Below are positions 24,782-33,303 of a stretch of 64,000 bases of DNA, piece by piece (within the stretch, counting starts at the first letter, position 1; every line of letters starts with the position of its first letter). The notes beneath the pieces were generated by a model, which was not told where the DNA came from, did not search any database, and saw only the letters and a list, made by a program, of their open reading frames with translations. The stretch lies in the NCBI RefSeq assembly GCF_014243395.1, contig NZ_JACLCP010000003.1, forward strand, positions 401,546 to 465,545, given 5' to 3'. A program made the translations under genes and the position numbers. Source of the stretch: Winogradskyella flava (lineage in GTDB: Bacteria > Bacteroidota > Bacteroidia > Flavobacteriales > Flavobacteriaceae).

Positions 24782-24810
24782 CAAAGATAGTCTTTTAATT
24801 GGATTGGCAA
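24782..24810 (-). promoter_or_regulatory. Promoter of deaD
   Basis: On the minus strand TTG (24810-24808), 18 bp, TATCTTTG (24789-24782). Confidence 0.6.
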
Positions 24811-24911
24811 TTTTTCAATGTAGAATCGGCTTGATAACTAAATCAATCTATCATAGATTAAAATACCTTTAGAAAATGTTAATATTGGTATTCCCAAAAG
24901 AGCTTTCAATG

Positions 24912-24919
24912 TATCTTTG
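24912..24919 (+). promoter_or_regulatory. Promoter -7 element of carotenoid locus 1
   Basis: TATCTTTG, 8 bp before the crtD-like ATG at 24928, so the leader is at most a few bases. The nearest TTG is 24 bp upstream, a little far. Confidence 0.5.
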
Positions 24920-24927
24920 CCTTGCGA

Positions 24928-26403
24928 ATGAAAGGAAAAACTATTATCATAATTGGATCTGGTATTGCAGGTATGGCTACCGCAATTCGGCTTCGGTCTC
25001 AAGGTCATGAGGTGACGGTTTTTGAATCCAATGATTATCCAGGAGGAAAACTTACAGCGTTCTCTGCCGATGGCTATCGTTTTGATATGGGGCCATCTTT
25101 ATTCACAATGCCTCACTTCGTCGAAGACTTATTCAAAGTGACTGGTAAATCCACGGAAGATTATTTCGCTTATAAAAAGAAAGACACTGTTTGTAATTAT
25201 TTTTATGAAGACGGCACCAAATTTTCTGCTTCGGCTAATATCGAATCGTTTGCTGAAGACGCATCTAATACCTTTAATGTAGATAAGGCGGCACTGCTAG
25301 AATACTTGAATAAAAGCAAGAGAAAGTACGATTTAACCTCGTCTTTGTTTTTGGAAAAATCACTGCATAAAGTAGGAACATATCTATCAAAAGATACACT
25401 AAAAGCCATATTTCAAATGGGTAGTTTGGATATTAGTACGACTTTGGCGGAACTTAATAGGAGTGTTTTTAAAGATGAGCGTTTGGTTCAGTTTTATAAT
25501 AGATTTGCTACCTACAACGGCTCTTCTCCATACAAGACTCCTGGGATTATGTCCATGATTCCGCATTTGGAGCAGTATTTTGGTACTTACTTCCCAAAAG
25601 GCGGTATGCATTCTATAACTCAAAGTTTATTTCAGCTATCCAAAGATATTGGTGTTGTATATCAGTTCAATAAAAAGGTAGAGGAGATTGTAACTACCAA
25701 TAATAAAGTTCTGGGCATAAATGTAGGTGGTCAATTGGTTAAAAGTGACATTGTTGTTTCAAATTCTGATGTTGTACCAACGTACAGACGGTTATTACCA
25801 AAGCATAAGTCGCCAGAAAAAATATTAAAACAACCTCGAAGCAGTTCTGCGCTGATTTTTTATTGGGGAATTAATAAGAAATTTCCAGAGTTGGATTTGC
25901 ATAATATCTTTTTTTCTGATGATTATGAAATAGAGTTTGATCACATATTCAACAAGAGACAGGTTTGCAATGATCCAACCGTTTATATAAATATAACCTC
26001 AAAAGAAGAGGAAAGTGATGCGCCAAAAGGTTGTGAAAATTGGTTTACAATGATTAATGTCCCTAGTAATATAGGGCAGGATTGGGACACCATTATAGCA
26101 GAATCTCGTAAGCATATAGTTAAGAAATTAAGCCGATTACTTAACGAAGACATTCAATCTTTGATTGAATTTGAAAGTGTTTTAGATCCCAGGTTAATAG
26201 AATCTAAGACGCAGAGTTATCAAGGTGCGTTATATGGTGCTTCAAGTAATAATAAGTATGCTGCTTTTTTAAGACATCCGAATTTTAAGAATTCCATTAA
26301 GAATTTGTATTTCTGTGGAGGTAGTGTTCATCCAGGAGGAGGCATTCCATTATGCTTGCTATCGGGGAAAATAGTATCAGAATTAATAATGAAAAAGAAC
26401 TGA
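24928..26403 (+). CDS. crtD: CrtD/CrtI-like carotenoid desaturase (likely 1'-hydroxycarotenoid 3',4'-desaturase)
   Basis: A 491-residue FAD-dependent carotenoid desaturase. FAD-binding GxGxxG is in IIIIGSGIAGMATAIRLRSQGHEVTVFE, followed by YPGGKL; the C-terminal carotenoid oxidoreductase signature is in LYFCGGSVHPGGGIPLCLLSGKIVSELI. It is distinct from the CrtI at 41028. Its operon with a CruF-like hydratase and CrtY suggests the CrtD step of flavobacteria, adding a double bond to the hydroxylated open end. Start at ATG 24928 rather than the upstream TTG (24922), which lies against the promoter element. Specificity is inferred from context. Confidence 0.82.
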   Translation: MKGKTIIIIGSGIAGMATAIRLRSQGHEVTVFESNDYPGGKLTAFSADGYRFDMGPSLFTMPHFVEDLFKVTGKSTEDYFAYKKKDTVCNYFYEDGTKFSASANIESFAEDASNTFNVDKAALLEYLNKSKRKYDLTSSLFLEKSLHKVGTYLSKDTLKAIFQMGSLDISTTLAELNRSVFKDERLVQFYNRFATYNGSSPYKTPGIMSMIPHLEQYFGTYFPKGGMHSITQSLFQLSKDIGVVYQFNKKVEEIVTTNNKVLGINVGGQLVKSDIVVSNSDVVPTYRRLLPKHKSPEKILKQPRSSSALIFYWGINKKFPELDLHNIFFSDDYEIEFDHIFNKRQVCNDPTVYINITSKEEESDAPKGCENWFTMINVPSNIGQDWDTIIAESRKHIVKKLSRLLNEDIQSLIEFESVLDPRLIESKTQSYQGALYGASSNNKYAAFLRHPNFKNSIKNLYFCGGSVHPGGGIPLCLLSGKIVSELIMKKN

Positions 26404-27038
26404 TGGAAATAAAGAATACACTAAAGATGAAGCTGTCTATCTTCATAATATGGCTATTTACTATTTCAGGTATTTTTGGTGTTTTGTCAACTTATGAGGG
26501 GTGGTTTTTAAGCCTAACACCTTTGAGTCTATTGCTGAGTTTTTTGATGATTCTATGGCATATGGAAAAATTCAAGCCAAAGATATTATATGCCCTAAGC
26601 ATTCCTTTTTTCCTAGGATTTATTACAGAAGCATTGGGTGTTAAGTACGGCCTCATTTTTGGAGATTATGCATATGGAGAGAATCTCGGTTCCAAGATTT
26701 TTGGAGTTCCTTTAATGATATGCATTAATTGGACGCTTTTAACTGTAGCTACGGCAGATGTAGCTCGTAGTTTCACCAAGAATTTTATATTGGCTTCTGC
26801 AATAGGCGCACTTTTAATGACAGGTTTAGACTTTATTTTAGAGGTTTCAGCACCTCGATTTGATTTTTGGGAGTTTGAAAATGGAATTGTGCCGCTGAAA
26901 AACTATATAGGCTGGTTCGTAACAGCTTTTTTAGCTCATTTGGGTTATCAATCTTTTAAGATCGCAACGAACAAAGTTATATCTTGGCATGTATTAATTT
27001 CAATTGTTGTATTTTTTGCAGTCTTTTTATTTTTTTAA
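26403..27038 (+). CDS. cruF: Carotenoid biosynthesis membrane protein, CruF-like 1',2'-hydratase
   Basis: A 211-residue integral membrane protein of the CruF/DUF422 type with about seven spans. Typical segments are GFITEALGVKYGLIFGDYAYGENLG and LMTGLDFILEVSAPRFDFWEF, with acidic residues in or near the membrane. CruF adds water across the psi end group to give a 1'-hydroxy carotenoid. The ATG at 26403 overlaps the crtD-like stop as TGATG; a longer frame from 26352 would overlap that gene by 52 bp and is rejected. The stop abuts the crtY ATG. Confidence 0.82.
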   Translation: MEIKNTLKMKLSIFIIWLFTISGIFGVLSTYEGWFLSLTPLSLLLSFLMILWHMEKFKPKILYALSIPFFLGFITEALGVKYGLIFGDYAYGENLGSKIFGVPLMICINWTLLTVATADVARSFTKNFILASAIGALLMTGLDFILEVSAPRFDFWEFENGIVPLKNYIGWFVTAFLAHLGYQSFKIATNKVISWHVLISIVVFFAVFLFF

Positions 27039-28178
27039 ATGAGTAATCCAGATTACATAATAGCAGGAGCAGGCGCATCAGGTTTGATGTTGGCGTATCG
27101 GATGTCTCAGGATACTTTTTTTGATGATAAATCGGTTCTGATCATTGATGAAGTGAAAGATAAGGGAAATGACAGGACCTGGTGTTTTTGGGAAAGCGGT
27201 GATGGCGAATGGGATAGTCTTCTCACTAAGACTTGGCCAAAAATTTTCTTTGGCAGTAATAATCATTCCAAAGAAATCGTTATTTCACCTTACAACTATA
27301 AAATGATTAGGAGTAAGGATTTTTACTCACAACTTTGGAAATCCATAAACTCAAAACCCAATTTCAATTTTGTTGAAGATAGCATTGATAGTACGACTGA
27401 ATTGAAGGGTGGTGTTCAAGTTATTACCAATAAAGGAAGCTATTTGTGCGCGAAATTATTTAATAGCATACCTAGTACTGAGGTTTATAAATCTCAGAAC
27501 AAGTATCCTATTTTACAACAGCATTTTGTAGGTTGGTTTGTAAGAACTAAAACGGATTGTTTTGATGATACCGTTGCCAAATTTATGGACTTTACTGTTC
27601 CGCAAAAGGGCAATACACGTTTTATGTATGTTTTGCCTATTGATAAACAAACGGCACTTTTTGAATACACCTTGTTTTCTAAAACACTGCTAAAACTATC
27701 AGATTACGAAGATGCAATATCTAGCTATCTTGAAGACAAAGGCATATCTAATTTTGAAATTGTAGAAAAAGAAATTGGAACCATACCTATGACGTCTTTT
27801 AAATTCCATGAATTAAACACTAAGCATGTCTTAAATATTGGTACATCAGGTGGTTGGACCAAAGCTAGTACAGGTTATACATTTAAAAATACGTCGAAGA
27901 ATACCAAAGCACTGGTAGCTTTTTTAAAAAAAGAAAGCGATTTGTCCAAATTCCATAAGAAATCTAAATTTTGGTTTTACGATTTAATCTTTTTAGATGT
28001 TTTGGCAAATCACAATGACGAAGGTTCAGCTTTATTTTCTTCAATGTTCAGAAAGACAAATGTTAAAAACATTTTTAAATTTTTAGATGAAGAATCTTCA
28101 CTATTTGAAGATTTTAAAATCATCTTTTCGGTGCCTCCAAAACGATTTACACAAGCACTGCTCAAACGTTTATTCTAA
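27039..28178 (+). CDS. crtY: Lycopene beta-cyclase, CrtY family
   Basis: A 379-residue flavoprotein cyclase: YIIAGAGASGLMLAYRMS (dinucleotide fold, 5-22), then NDRTWCFWE, a CrtY signature, and FMYVLPIDKQTALFEYTLFS and IGTIPMTSF in the middle. It closes a beta ring on an end of lycopene. In flavobacterial monocyclic-carotenoid producers the same enzyme acts at one end and CruF/CrtD at the other. Third gene of locus 1, directly abutting cruF. Its stop overlaps by 4 bp the stop of the convergent small gene. Confidence 0.92.
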   Translation: MSNPDYIIAGAGASGLMLAYRMSQDTFFDDKSVLIIDEVKDKGNDRTWCFWESGDGEWDSLLTKTWPKIFFGSNNHSKEIVISPYNYKMIRSKDFYSQLWKSINSKPNFNFVEDSIDSTTELKGGVQVITNKGSYLCAKLFNSIPSTEVYKSQNKYPILQQHFVGWFVRTKTDCFDDTVAKFMDFTVPQKGNTRFMYVLPIDKQTALFEYTLFSKTLLKLSDYEDAISSYLEDKGISNFEIVEKEIGTIPMTSFKFHELNTKHVLNIGTSGGWTKASTGYTFKNTSKNTKALVAFLKKESDLSKFHKKSKFWFYDLIFLDVLANHNDEGSALFSSMFRKTNVKNIFKFLDEESSLFEDFKIIFSVPPKRFTQALLKRLF

Positions 28179-28414
28179 GCCCCACTATAAACTTGACCAC
28201 GATGTGGTTTTAAGGCGTCTCGCAAGGGTTTCATTTCTGCCTCATCAACGACTATATAGGCCAAACTATGCATATCACTTAAAGTTTCAACCCCTGTGAT
28301 CTCAATGTCTAAAGCTTCACGTTCAATATATTCTTTTAAATGAATTAGATGGTGTTCAGCAGTTTTTGAGCTGGTAGGACCTCTAAAATCCCAAATCAAT
28401 TTTAATTTACGCAT
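28175..28414 (-). CDS. Small conserved protein of unknown function
   Basis: 79 residues from ATG 28414 (MRKLKLIWDFRGPTSSKTAEHHLIHLKEY). This start lies inside the end of the SRPBCC gene (8-bp overlap, ATGCGTAA), indicating coupled translation; a longer frame from 28441 is less likely. The protein is a small alpha/beta domain with several His (AEHHLIHL) and ends ALKPHRGQVYSG. I have seen such short proteins in flavobacteria without a function. Metal binding is a guess. Confidence 0.65.
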   Translation of the reverse strand: MRKLKLIWDFRGPTSSKTAEHHLIHLKEYIEREALDIEITGVETLSDMHSLAYIVVDEAEMKPLRDALKPHRGQVYSGA

Positions 28415-28862
28415 GAGCCACGGAAGTTCCTTTTTCAGCAAAGTTCTTAAAATTGCCCATATAGGTTTTAGTTTGCTTTTTAAACGCCCTAGGCATCAAA
28501 AATAGCATGGCATTCATCATAAAGTTAGTAGGTTGAAACTCATTTTTACAAATCCATCTGGTATGACCTCTATCAGTACTTTCAAAATAATTTTGCTGTA
28601 TGTTTCGCATACCTTTGGTGCTGTAAGTAGCGTGGAACTCACTGGGAAAGTCTTGTTTTGTAATGGTTTCCACCAATTCCATTTTTCGTTTACCAAAATC
28701 ATAATTTAGTTTCATCTTGGCACCAAATTCGCCAGGTGAGCCTGAGATATGCTCAGCACTAACTAAACCCTCTTGCCAATGTTTCATATTTTCAGTAGAG
28801 TTCATTTTTTTAATGACTTCTTCTAAGGGTTTTTCAATGATTATTTCGGTTGTATATGTCAT
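28407..28862 (-). CDS. SRPBCC (START-like) family protein
   Basis: A 151-residue protein with the helix-grip fold of the SRPBCC superfamily: MTYTTEIIIEKPLEEVIKKMNSTENMKHWQEGLVSAEHISGSPGEFGAKMKL, then long strands and the closing helix FKKQTKTYMGNFKNFAEK. Such proteins bind hydrophobic ligands in a deep pocket. It is convergent with the carotenoid operon and followed by the coupled small gene. A link to pigment is not shown. Confidence 0.85.
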   Translation of the reverse strand: MTYTTEIIIEKPLEEVIKKMNSTENMKHWQEGLVSAEHISGSPGEFGAKMKLNYDFGKRKMELVETITKQDFPSEFHATYSTKGMRNIQQNYFESTDRGHTRWICKNEFQPTNFMMNAMLFLMPRAFKKQTKTYMGNFKNFAEKGTSVAHA

Positions 28863-29000
28863 CTATATTAGAGATATATTCAAAGATAAAAAAAGCATGG
28901 ATAATAACTTTAATTTATCGACGTTCATACCATTTTAGAAGTTGTAATCGGCAATATTTCCATTGTGATGATAACATCTTAATAACAGTATTGCTACAAC

Positions 29001-29030
29001 TTGTAATATAAGTGATTTATGTTATTTTTG
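29001..29030 (+). promoter_or_regulatory. Promoter of the envelope chaperone operon
   Basis: TTG (29001-29003), 19 bp, TATTTTTG (29023-29030). An imperfect inverted repeat (arms 28940-28956 and 28989-29001) ends at the -33 box and may be an operator. Confidence 0.68.
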
Positions 29031-29091
29031 CTGAACTTTAAAACAGTACAAATTCAGTATTAAATTTTTGCGATTAAAAGAGAAATATATT

Positions 29092-31038
29092 ATGAAAATT
29101 ATGTTTAGATGTTTGCTTCTGATGCTTTTGGCATTCAATTTTTCTTTTGGACAGGATAAGGACGATGTATTATTAACAGTTGATGGAGATCCAATAATGA
29201 CATCCGAATTTTTGAGGGTTTATAATAAGAACTTAGACTTAGTTAAAGATGAAAGCCAAAAGGATATAGATGGCTATTTAAAACTATTTACAGAGTATCA
29301 ATTGAAATTAAAGGAGGCTAAGCGATTAAAGCTTAATGAAGATGCCAAATACCAACGCGAATTCTTGAGATACAAAAAGCAGCTTACCAAAAACTACCTT
29401 TCTGAGAATAAAGTCACTGACGTGCTTGTTCAAGAAGCCTATGATCGCAGTAATATCGATATTAAGGCGTCACATGTATTGGTCCGACTAGACGAAAATG
29501 CTAAGGATACATTGAGCGCATATAATCAAGTACTTACTTTAAGAGAGCATTTACTAAACGAGGGTTTTGATAAGTTAAAGAAAGAAGCACATGACGGTAA
29601 AACGGTATTCGTTGAAGATTTGGGTTATTTTTCGGCATTTAAGATGGTTTATAATTTTGAAACTGCCGCATACAATACAGCAGTAGGTGAAATATCCATG
29701 CCATTTAGAACACGGTTTGGGTATCATGTCGTCAAAGTTGATGACAAGCGACCATCTAGAGGAACGATTACCGCTGCACACATCATGATAGCCTTGCAAC
29801 AGAAAGATTCGTTATTGGATCCGGAGGAAAGAATCAATGATATTTATAAAAAAATGCAGCAAGGAGAGAGTTTTGAGTCATTAGCAAAGCAGTTCTCGGA
29901 TGATAAGAGTTCTGCGGCTAAAGGAGGTCAGTTAGCGCCCTTTAAGAGCGGTCAACTGAGTTCAACTAAATTTGAGGATGAAGCTTTTACCCTAAAAAAT
30001 GATGGCGATATCAGTGAGCCTTTTAAAACGGAGTATGGATGGCACATTGTAAAGCGTATCAGCCTAAAACCAATTCAACCTTTAGAAGATTTAAAGCCAT
30101 CATTGGAGTCTAGAGTAAAACGGGATTCTAGGTCTAAGCTTATAAATGCTGCTATGGTAAAAGAGCTTAAAAAGCGTTACGAGATTTCTTATAATTCAAA
30201 TGCGAAAGCCTACTTTGAATCGTTGCTAACCAACAATTATTTTACACGCTCATGGAGATTGCCCGAGGATTTCAAAAAAGATGAAGAGCTTTTTAAGATT
30301 AATGATAGATCATTTACCTATAATGAGTTCGGTCGTCATTTAATGTCTGCTCAGCGCATTTATATGAATAAAAATACGGCTTTCTTAAATATCATTGATA
30401 AAGAGTTTGAGAGCTTTTTCGAAAAGTCCATACTACAATTTAGAGAAGACAACCTTGAATTGGAGAATAAAGATTTTGCAGATATTCTCAAAGAATACAG
30501 AGATGGTTTATTGCTATTTGATTTAATGGAAAAGGAAGTCTGGAACAAGGCAGCAAAGGACACTGTAGGTTTAGAGGCTTATTACGAAAAATATAAATCC
30601 AAATACCAGTGGAATGAAAGGGTTAAGGTGGTTATGGCATCTTCAGCAGATAAGGCAGTTGCCGAACAGGCTGCAAAAATGATGAAGAGAAATAAGAGCG
30701 AAGATGATATCAATAATGCACTTAACACAGAAAAAGAGAAGAACGTCATTTTCACAAAAGGAACCTTCGACTTCAATGACAATAAGTTGCCAGACGATTT
30801 TGAGACTAAGAAAGGTGTCTCTAAAATATATGAGAACAATGAAGCGTTTCATGTTATAGAAGTCAATGATATTTTACCAGCAGGAGTAAAGACTCTAGAA
30901 GAAGCCAAAGGAAATGTCATTAACGATTACCAAGCAGAACTTGAAACGAATTGGATAAAAGATCTCCATGACCGCTTTAAAATAGAAGTGAATGAAAAAG
31001 CTTTGAAGAAAGTGAAGAAGAAAATTAAAAAACAATAG
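29092..31038 (+). CDS. Periplasmic peptidylprolyl isomerase, two PpiC domains
   Basis: 648 residues from ATG 29092 (MKIMFRCLLLMLLAFNFSFGQ, signal peptide); an upstream in-frame TTG at 29068 is rejected as it only adds a polar leader. A SurA/PpiD-like N-terminal chaperone region (25-130) is followed by two parvulin domains (about 125-225 with IKASHVLVRLDENAKDTLSAY and about 230-335 with ITAAHIMIALQQKDS), then a long helical C-terminal part. It should fold or escort outer-membrane proteins. It is first in a four-gene operon with another two chaperone-like genes and moxR. Confidence 0.9.
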   Translation: MKIMFRCLLLMLLAFNFSFGQDKDDVLLTVDGDPIMTSEFLRVYNKNLDLVKDESQKDIDGYLKLFTEYQLKLKEAKRLKLNEDAKYQREFLRYKKQLTKNYLSENKVTDVLVQEAYDRSNIDIKASHVLVRLDENAKDTLSAYNQVLTLREHLLNEGFDKLKKEAHDGKTVFVEDLGYFSAFKMVYNFETAAYNTAVGEISMPFRTRFGYHVVKVDDKRPSRGTITAAHIMIALQQKDSLLDPEERINDIYKKMQQGESFESLAKQFSDDKSSAAKGGQLAPFKSGQLSSTKFEDEAFTLKNDGDISEPFKTEYGWHIVKRISLKPIQPLEDLKPSLESRVKRDSRSKLINAAMVKELKKRYEISYNSNAKAYFESLLTNNYFTRSWRLPEDFKKDEELFKINDRSFTYNEFGRHLMSAQRIYMNKNTAFLNIIDKEFESFFEKSILQFREDNLELENKDFADILKEYRDGLLLFDLMEKEVWNKAAKDTVGLEAYYEKYKSKYQWNERVKVVMASSADKAVAEQAAKMMKRNKSEDDINNALNTEKEKNVIFTKGTFDFNDNKLPDDFETKKGVSKIYENNEAFHVIEVNDILPAGVKTLEEAKGNVINDYQAELETNWIKDLHDRFKIEVNEKALKKVKKKIKKQ

Positions 31039-31043
31039 TCTTT

Positions 31044-31895
31044 TTGAAAAAATCCCTCTACATAATTACATTGAGTTTATTGGTTTTTGGTTGTGATTTG
31101 TTCAAGAAAACGGATGATCGTAAACCAATAGCAAGAGTAAATGACACCTATCTGTATGAAGATGATATTGCTGGTGTAGTGCCTGATGGGGCTACAAAAG
31201 AGGATAGTACACTATTGGTAAATGCCTTTATTAATAGATGGGCCAGACAGTTGTTACTCATGGATGGTGCACAACTTAACCTATCTGAGAATAAACAGGA
31301 AGAATTTTCAAAATTAGTTAAGCAGTACCAAAATGACTTGTACACTAAGGCATATTTAGAGGCTTTGGTAAAGAAAAATATAGACACTACCGTTCAGTCC
31401 GACGAAACACAAGTGTTTTATGAAGCTAATAAGGAATCTTTCAAGCTAAATGATGACTTGTTGCAATTTAGATATATTAGTTTACCCTTAAATCCAATTG
31501 ATTTTGATACCATTGAGAAGCGATTTAAAAGATTTAAGGCTAGTGATAAGCAGTATCTAGATTCAATTTCTGTGCATTTCAAATCGTACTCACTTAACGA
31601 TTCGCTTTGGGTGAAATTCAGCCAGGTTGTAGAGAAAGTTCCTGTAGTGAATTCAGAAAATAAAAATCAACTGTTAAAAAAATCTAATTTCTTACAGCTC
31701 AAAGATTCATTAAACCTATATTTGATGCAAGTTAATGACGTGCGCCTGCAGAACGATTATGCGCCCTTGGAATACGTTATACCGTCAATAAAACAAATTG
31801 TTATAAACAAGCGTAAGCTCGAGCTCATAAAGCAACTCGAAAATGATATTACAAAAGATGCCATTAAAAATAATCAATTTCAGATATATAACTAG
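31044..31895 (+). CDS. SurA N-domain-like lipoprotein without isomerase domain
   Basis: A 283-residue lipoprotein starting at a TTG (LKKSLYIITLSLLVFGC, Cys17), only 5 bp after the previous gene. Residues 28-130 resemble the N-terminal helical region of SurA/PpiD (IARVNDTYLYEDDIAGVVPDG, NRWARQLLLMDGAQLN). No parvulin signature is visible. It overlaps the next gene. It probably works with its neighbours as an outer-membrane chaperone; a degenerate paralogue made by duplication is likely. Confidence 0.78.
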   Translation: MKKSLYIITLSLLVFGCDLFKKTDDRKPIARVNDTYLYEDDIAGVVPDGATKEDSTLLVNAFINRWARQLLLMDGAQLNLSENKQEEFSKLVKQYQNDLYTKAYLEALVKKNIDTTVQSDETQVFYEANKESFKLNDDLLQFRYISLPLNPIDFDTIEKRFKRFKASDKQYLDSISVHFKSYSLNDSLWVKFSQVVEKVPVVNSENKNQLLKKSNFLQLKDSLNLYLMQVNDVRLQNDYAPLEYVIPSIKQIVINKRKLELIKQLENDITKDAIKNNQFQIYN

Positions 31896-33300
31896 AGCAG
31901 CGATTCTTAGCTGCTTTTTTGCATTTAATAGTTTAAACGCGCAGGAAATTATCTCAGATGAAGATCCAGTTGCAAAGAAAAAAGATAGTGTAATCAATAC
32001 ATCTAGAATCAAGGCAGATGGTGTTGCTGCCGTAGTTGGTGATTACATCGTTTTAGAATCTGATCTAGATCGCGAAATTGCTCAGCTAGAAGCACAAGGT
32101 GCTGATTTATCTGGTGTAACACGCTGCGAACTTTTTGGCAGTTTACTTGAGAAAAAATTATACGCTCACCAAGCTATACAAGATAGTGTTATTGTCAATG
32201 AATTATATATTCAATCTCTTGTAGACCAACAAATACAAGGTATTTTGGCACAAACCAATGGTGATATGCAAGGTATGTTGAAATTTTACAAAAAAGATTC
32301 GGAACAAGCACTTCGTGATGAGATGTATGAGATCAATAAGAACAATTATTTATCTCAAGAAATGCAGAAAAAGGTGATCCAGGATATCGAAGTAACTCCA
32401 GAAGAGGTAAGACAGTTTTTCAACGCTATTCCAAAAGATGAAAGACCAACTTTTGGCACAGAACTTAAAGTAGCTCAGATTGTAATTATACCCGAAGTCA
32501 CAGAAGAGGCGAAGCAAGCAGCCATAGATAAGTTAAAGGGCTTTAAAAGAGATGTTGAGGAAAATGGTGCAAGTTTTACAACTAAGGCATTATTTTATTC
32601 TGATGATGGCGGTTCTAAAAATAATGGTGGTTTGTTACCTACCATGAACAGAAAGCGACCTAGAATGGTTAAGGAATTTAGGGATGTTGCTTTTAATTTG
32701 GAAGAAGGAGAGATATCAGAACCATTTAAAACTGATTTTGGTTATCATATTGTATATCTAGAAAAAATCCGTGGGCAAGAGTATGATGTAAGGCATATTT
32801 TAATTCGTCCTGAATTAACTCAAGACGCCATTCAGAAAGCAAAAGATGAAATAGACGTGGTAAGAGAGAAAATTGTAGACGGAAGTATTTCTTTTGCTGC
32901 AGCGGCTTTTGAGTTTAGTGATGAAAAGGAAACGAAGTTCGAAGGTGGTCAATTAACCAATCCTACAACGCAAGATTTCAATTTTGAGCTGACTAAGATG
33001 GATACGGAAATGTACACACAGATTCAAGGTTTAAAGGATGGAGAAGTTAGTGAGGTCATTCAAGATGAGGATAGGATTAATAGCATTAAGTTTAAAATCA
33101 TGACGGTCACAGATAGAATAGATGACCACGAGGCAGATTTTGCAAGAGACTACTTAAAAATTAAAGAACTAGCATTGCAAGACAAGCAAATTAAGGCTAT
33201 TGAAAAATGGCAAAAAGAGACTATCTCAGAAACTTATATTAAAATTAATGGAGAATATAGAGATTGTGATTATCAAAGCAATTGGTTAAAAACACAATAG
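31858..33300 (+). CDS. surA: Periplasmic chaperone and peptidylprolyl isomerase, SurA-like
   Basis: About 480 residues from ATG 31858, with a signal peptide ending LNAQ; another ATG at 31843 is possible. It overlaps the previous gene by 38 bp. N-terminal domain (DGVAAVVGDYIVLESDLDREIAQLE, about 40-170) is SurA-like. Two parvulin domains follow: ELKVAQIVIIPEVTEEAKQ (about 200-300, with GGLLPTMNRKRPRMVKEF and FGYHIVYLE) and YDVRHILIRPELTQDAIQ (about 305-410). A short C-terminal helix completes it. Role: folding of outer-membrane barrels in the periplasm. Confidence 0.92.
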   Translation: MPLKIINFRYITRAAILSCFFAFNSLNAQEIISDEDPVAKKKDSVINTSRIKADGVAAVVGDYIVLESDLDREIAQLEAQGADLSGVTRCELFGSLLEKKLYAHQAIQDSVIVNELYIQSLVDQQIQGILAQTNGDMQGMLKFYKKDSEQALRDEMYEINKNNYLSQEMQKKVIQDIEVTPEEVRQFFNAIPKDERPTFGTELKVAQIVIIPEVTEEAKQAAIDKLKGFKRDVEENGASFTTKALFYSDDGGSKNNGGLLPTMNRKRPRMVKEFRDVAFNLEEGEISEPFKTDFGYHIVYLEKIRGQEYDVRHILIRPELTQDAIQKAKDEIDVVREKIVDGSISFAAAAFEFSDEKETKFEGGQLTNPTTQDFNFELTKMDTEMYTQIQGLKDGEVSEVIQDEDRINSIKFKIMTVTDRIDDHEADFARDYLKIKELALQDKQIKAIEKWQKETISETYIKINGEYRDCDYQSNWLKTQ

Positions 33301-33303
33301 CAT

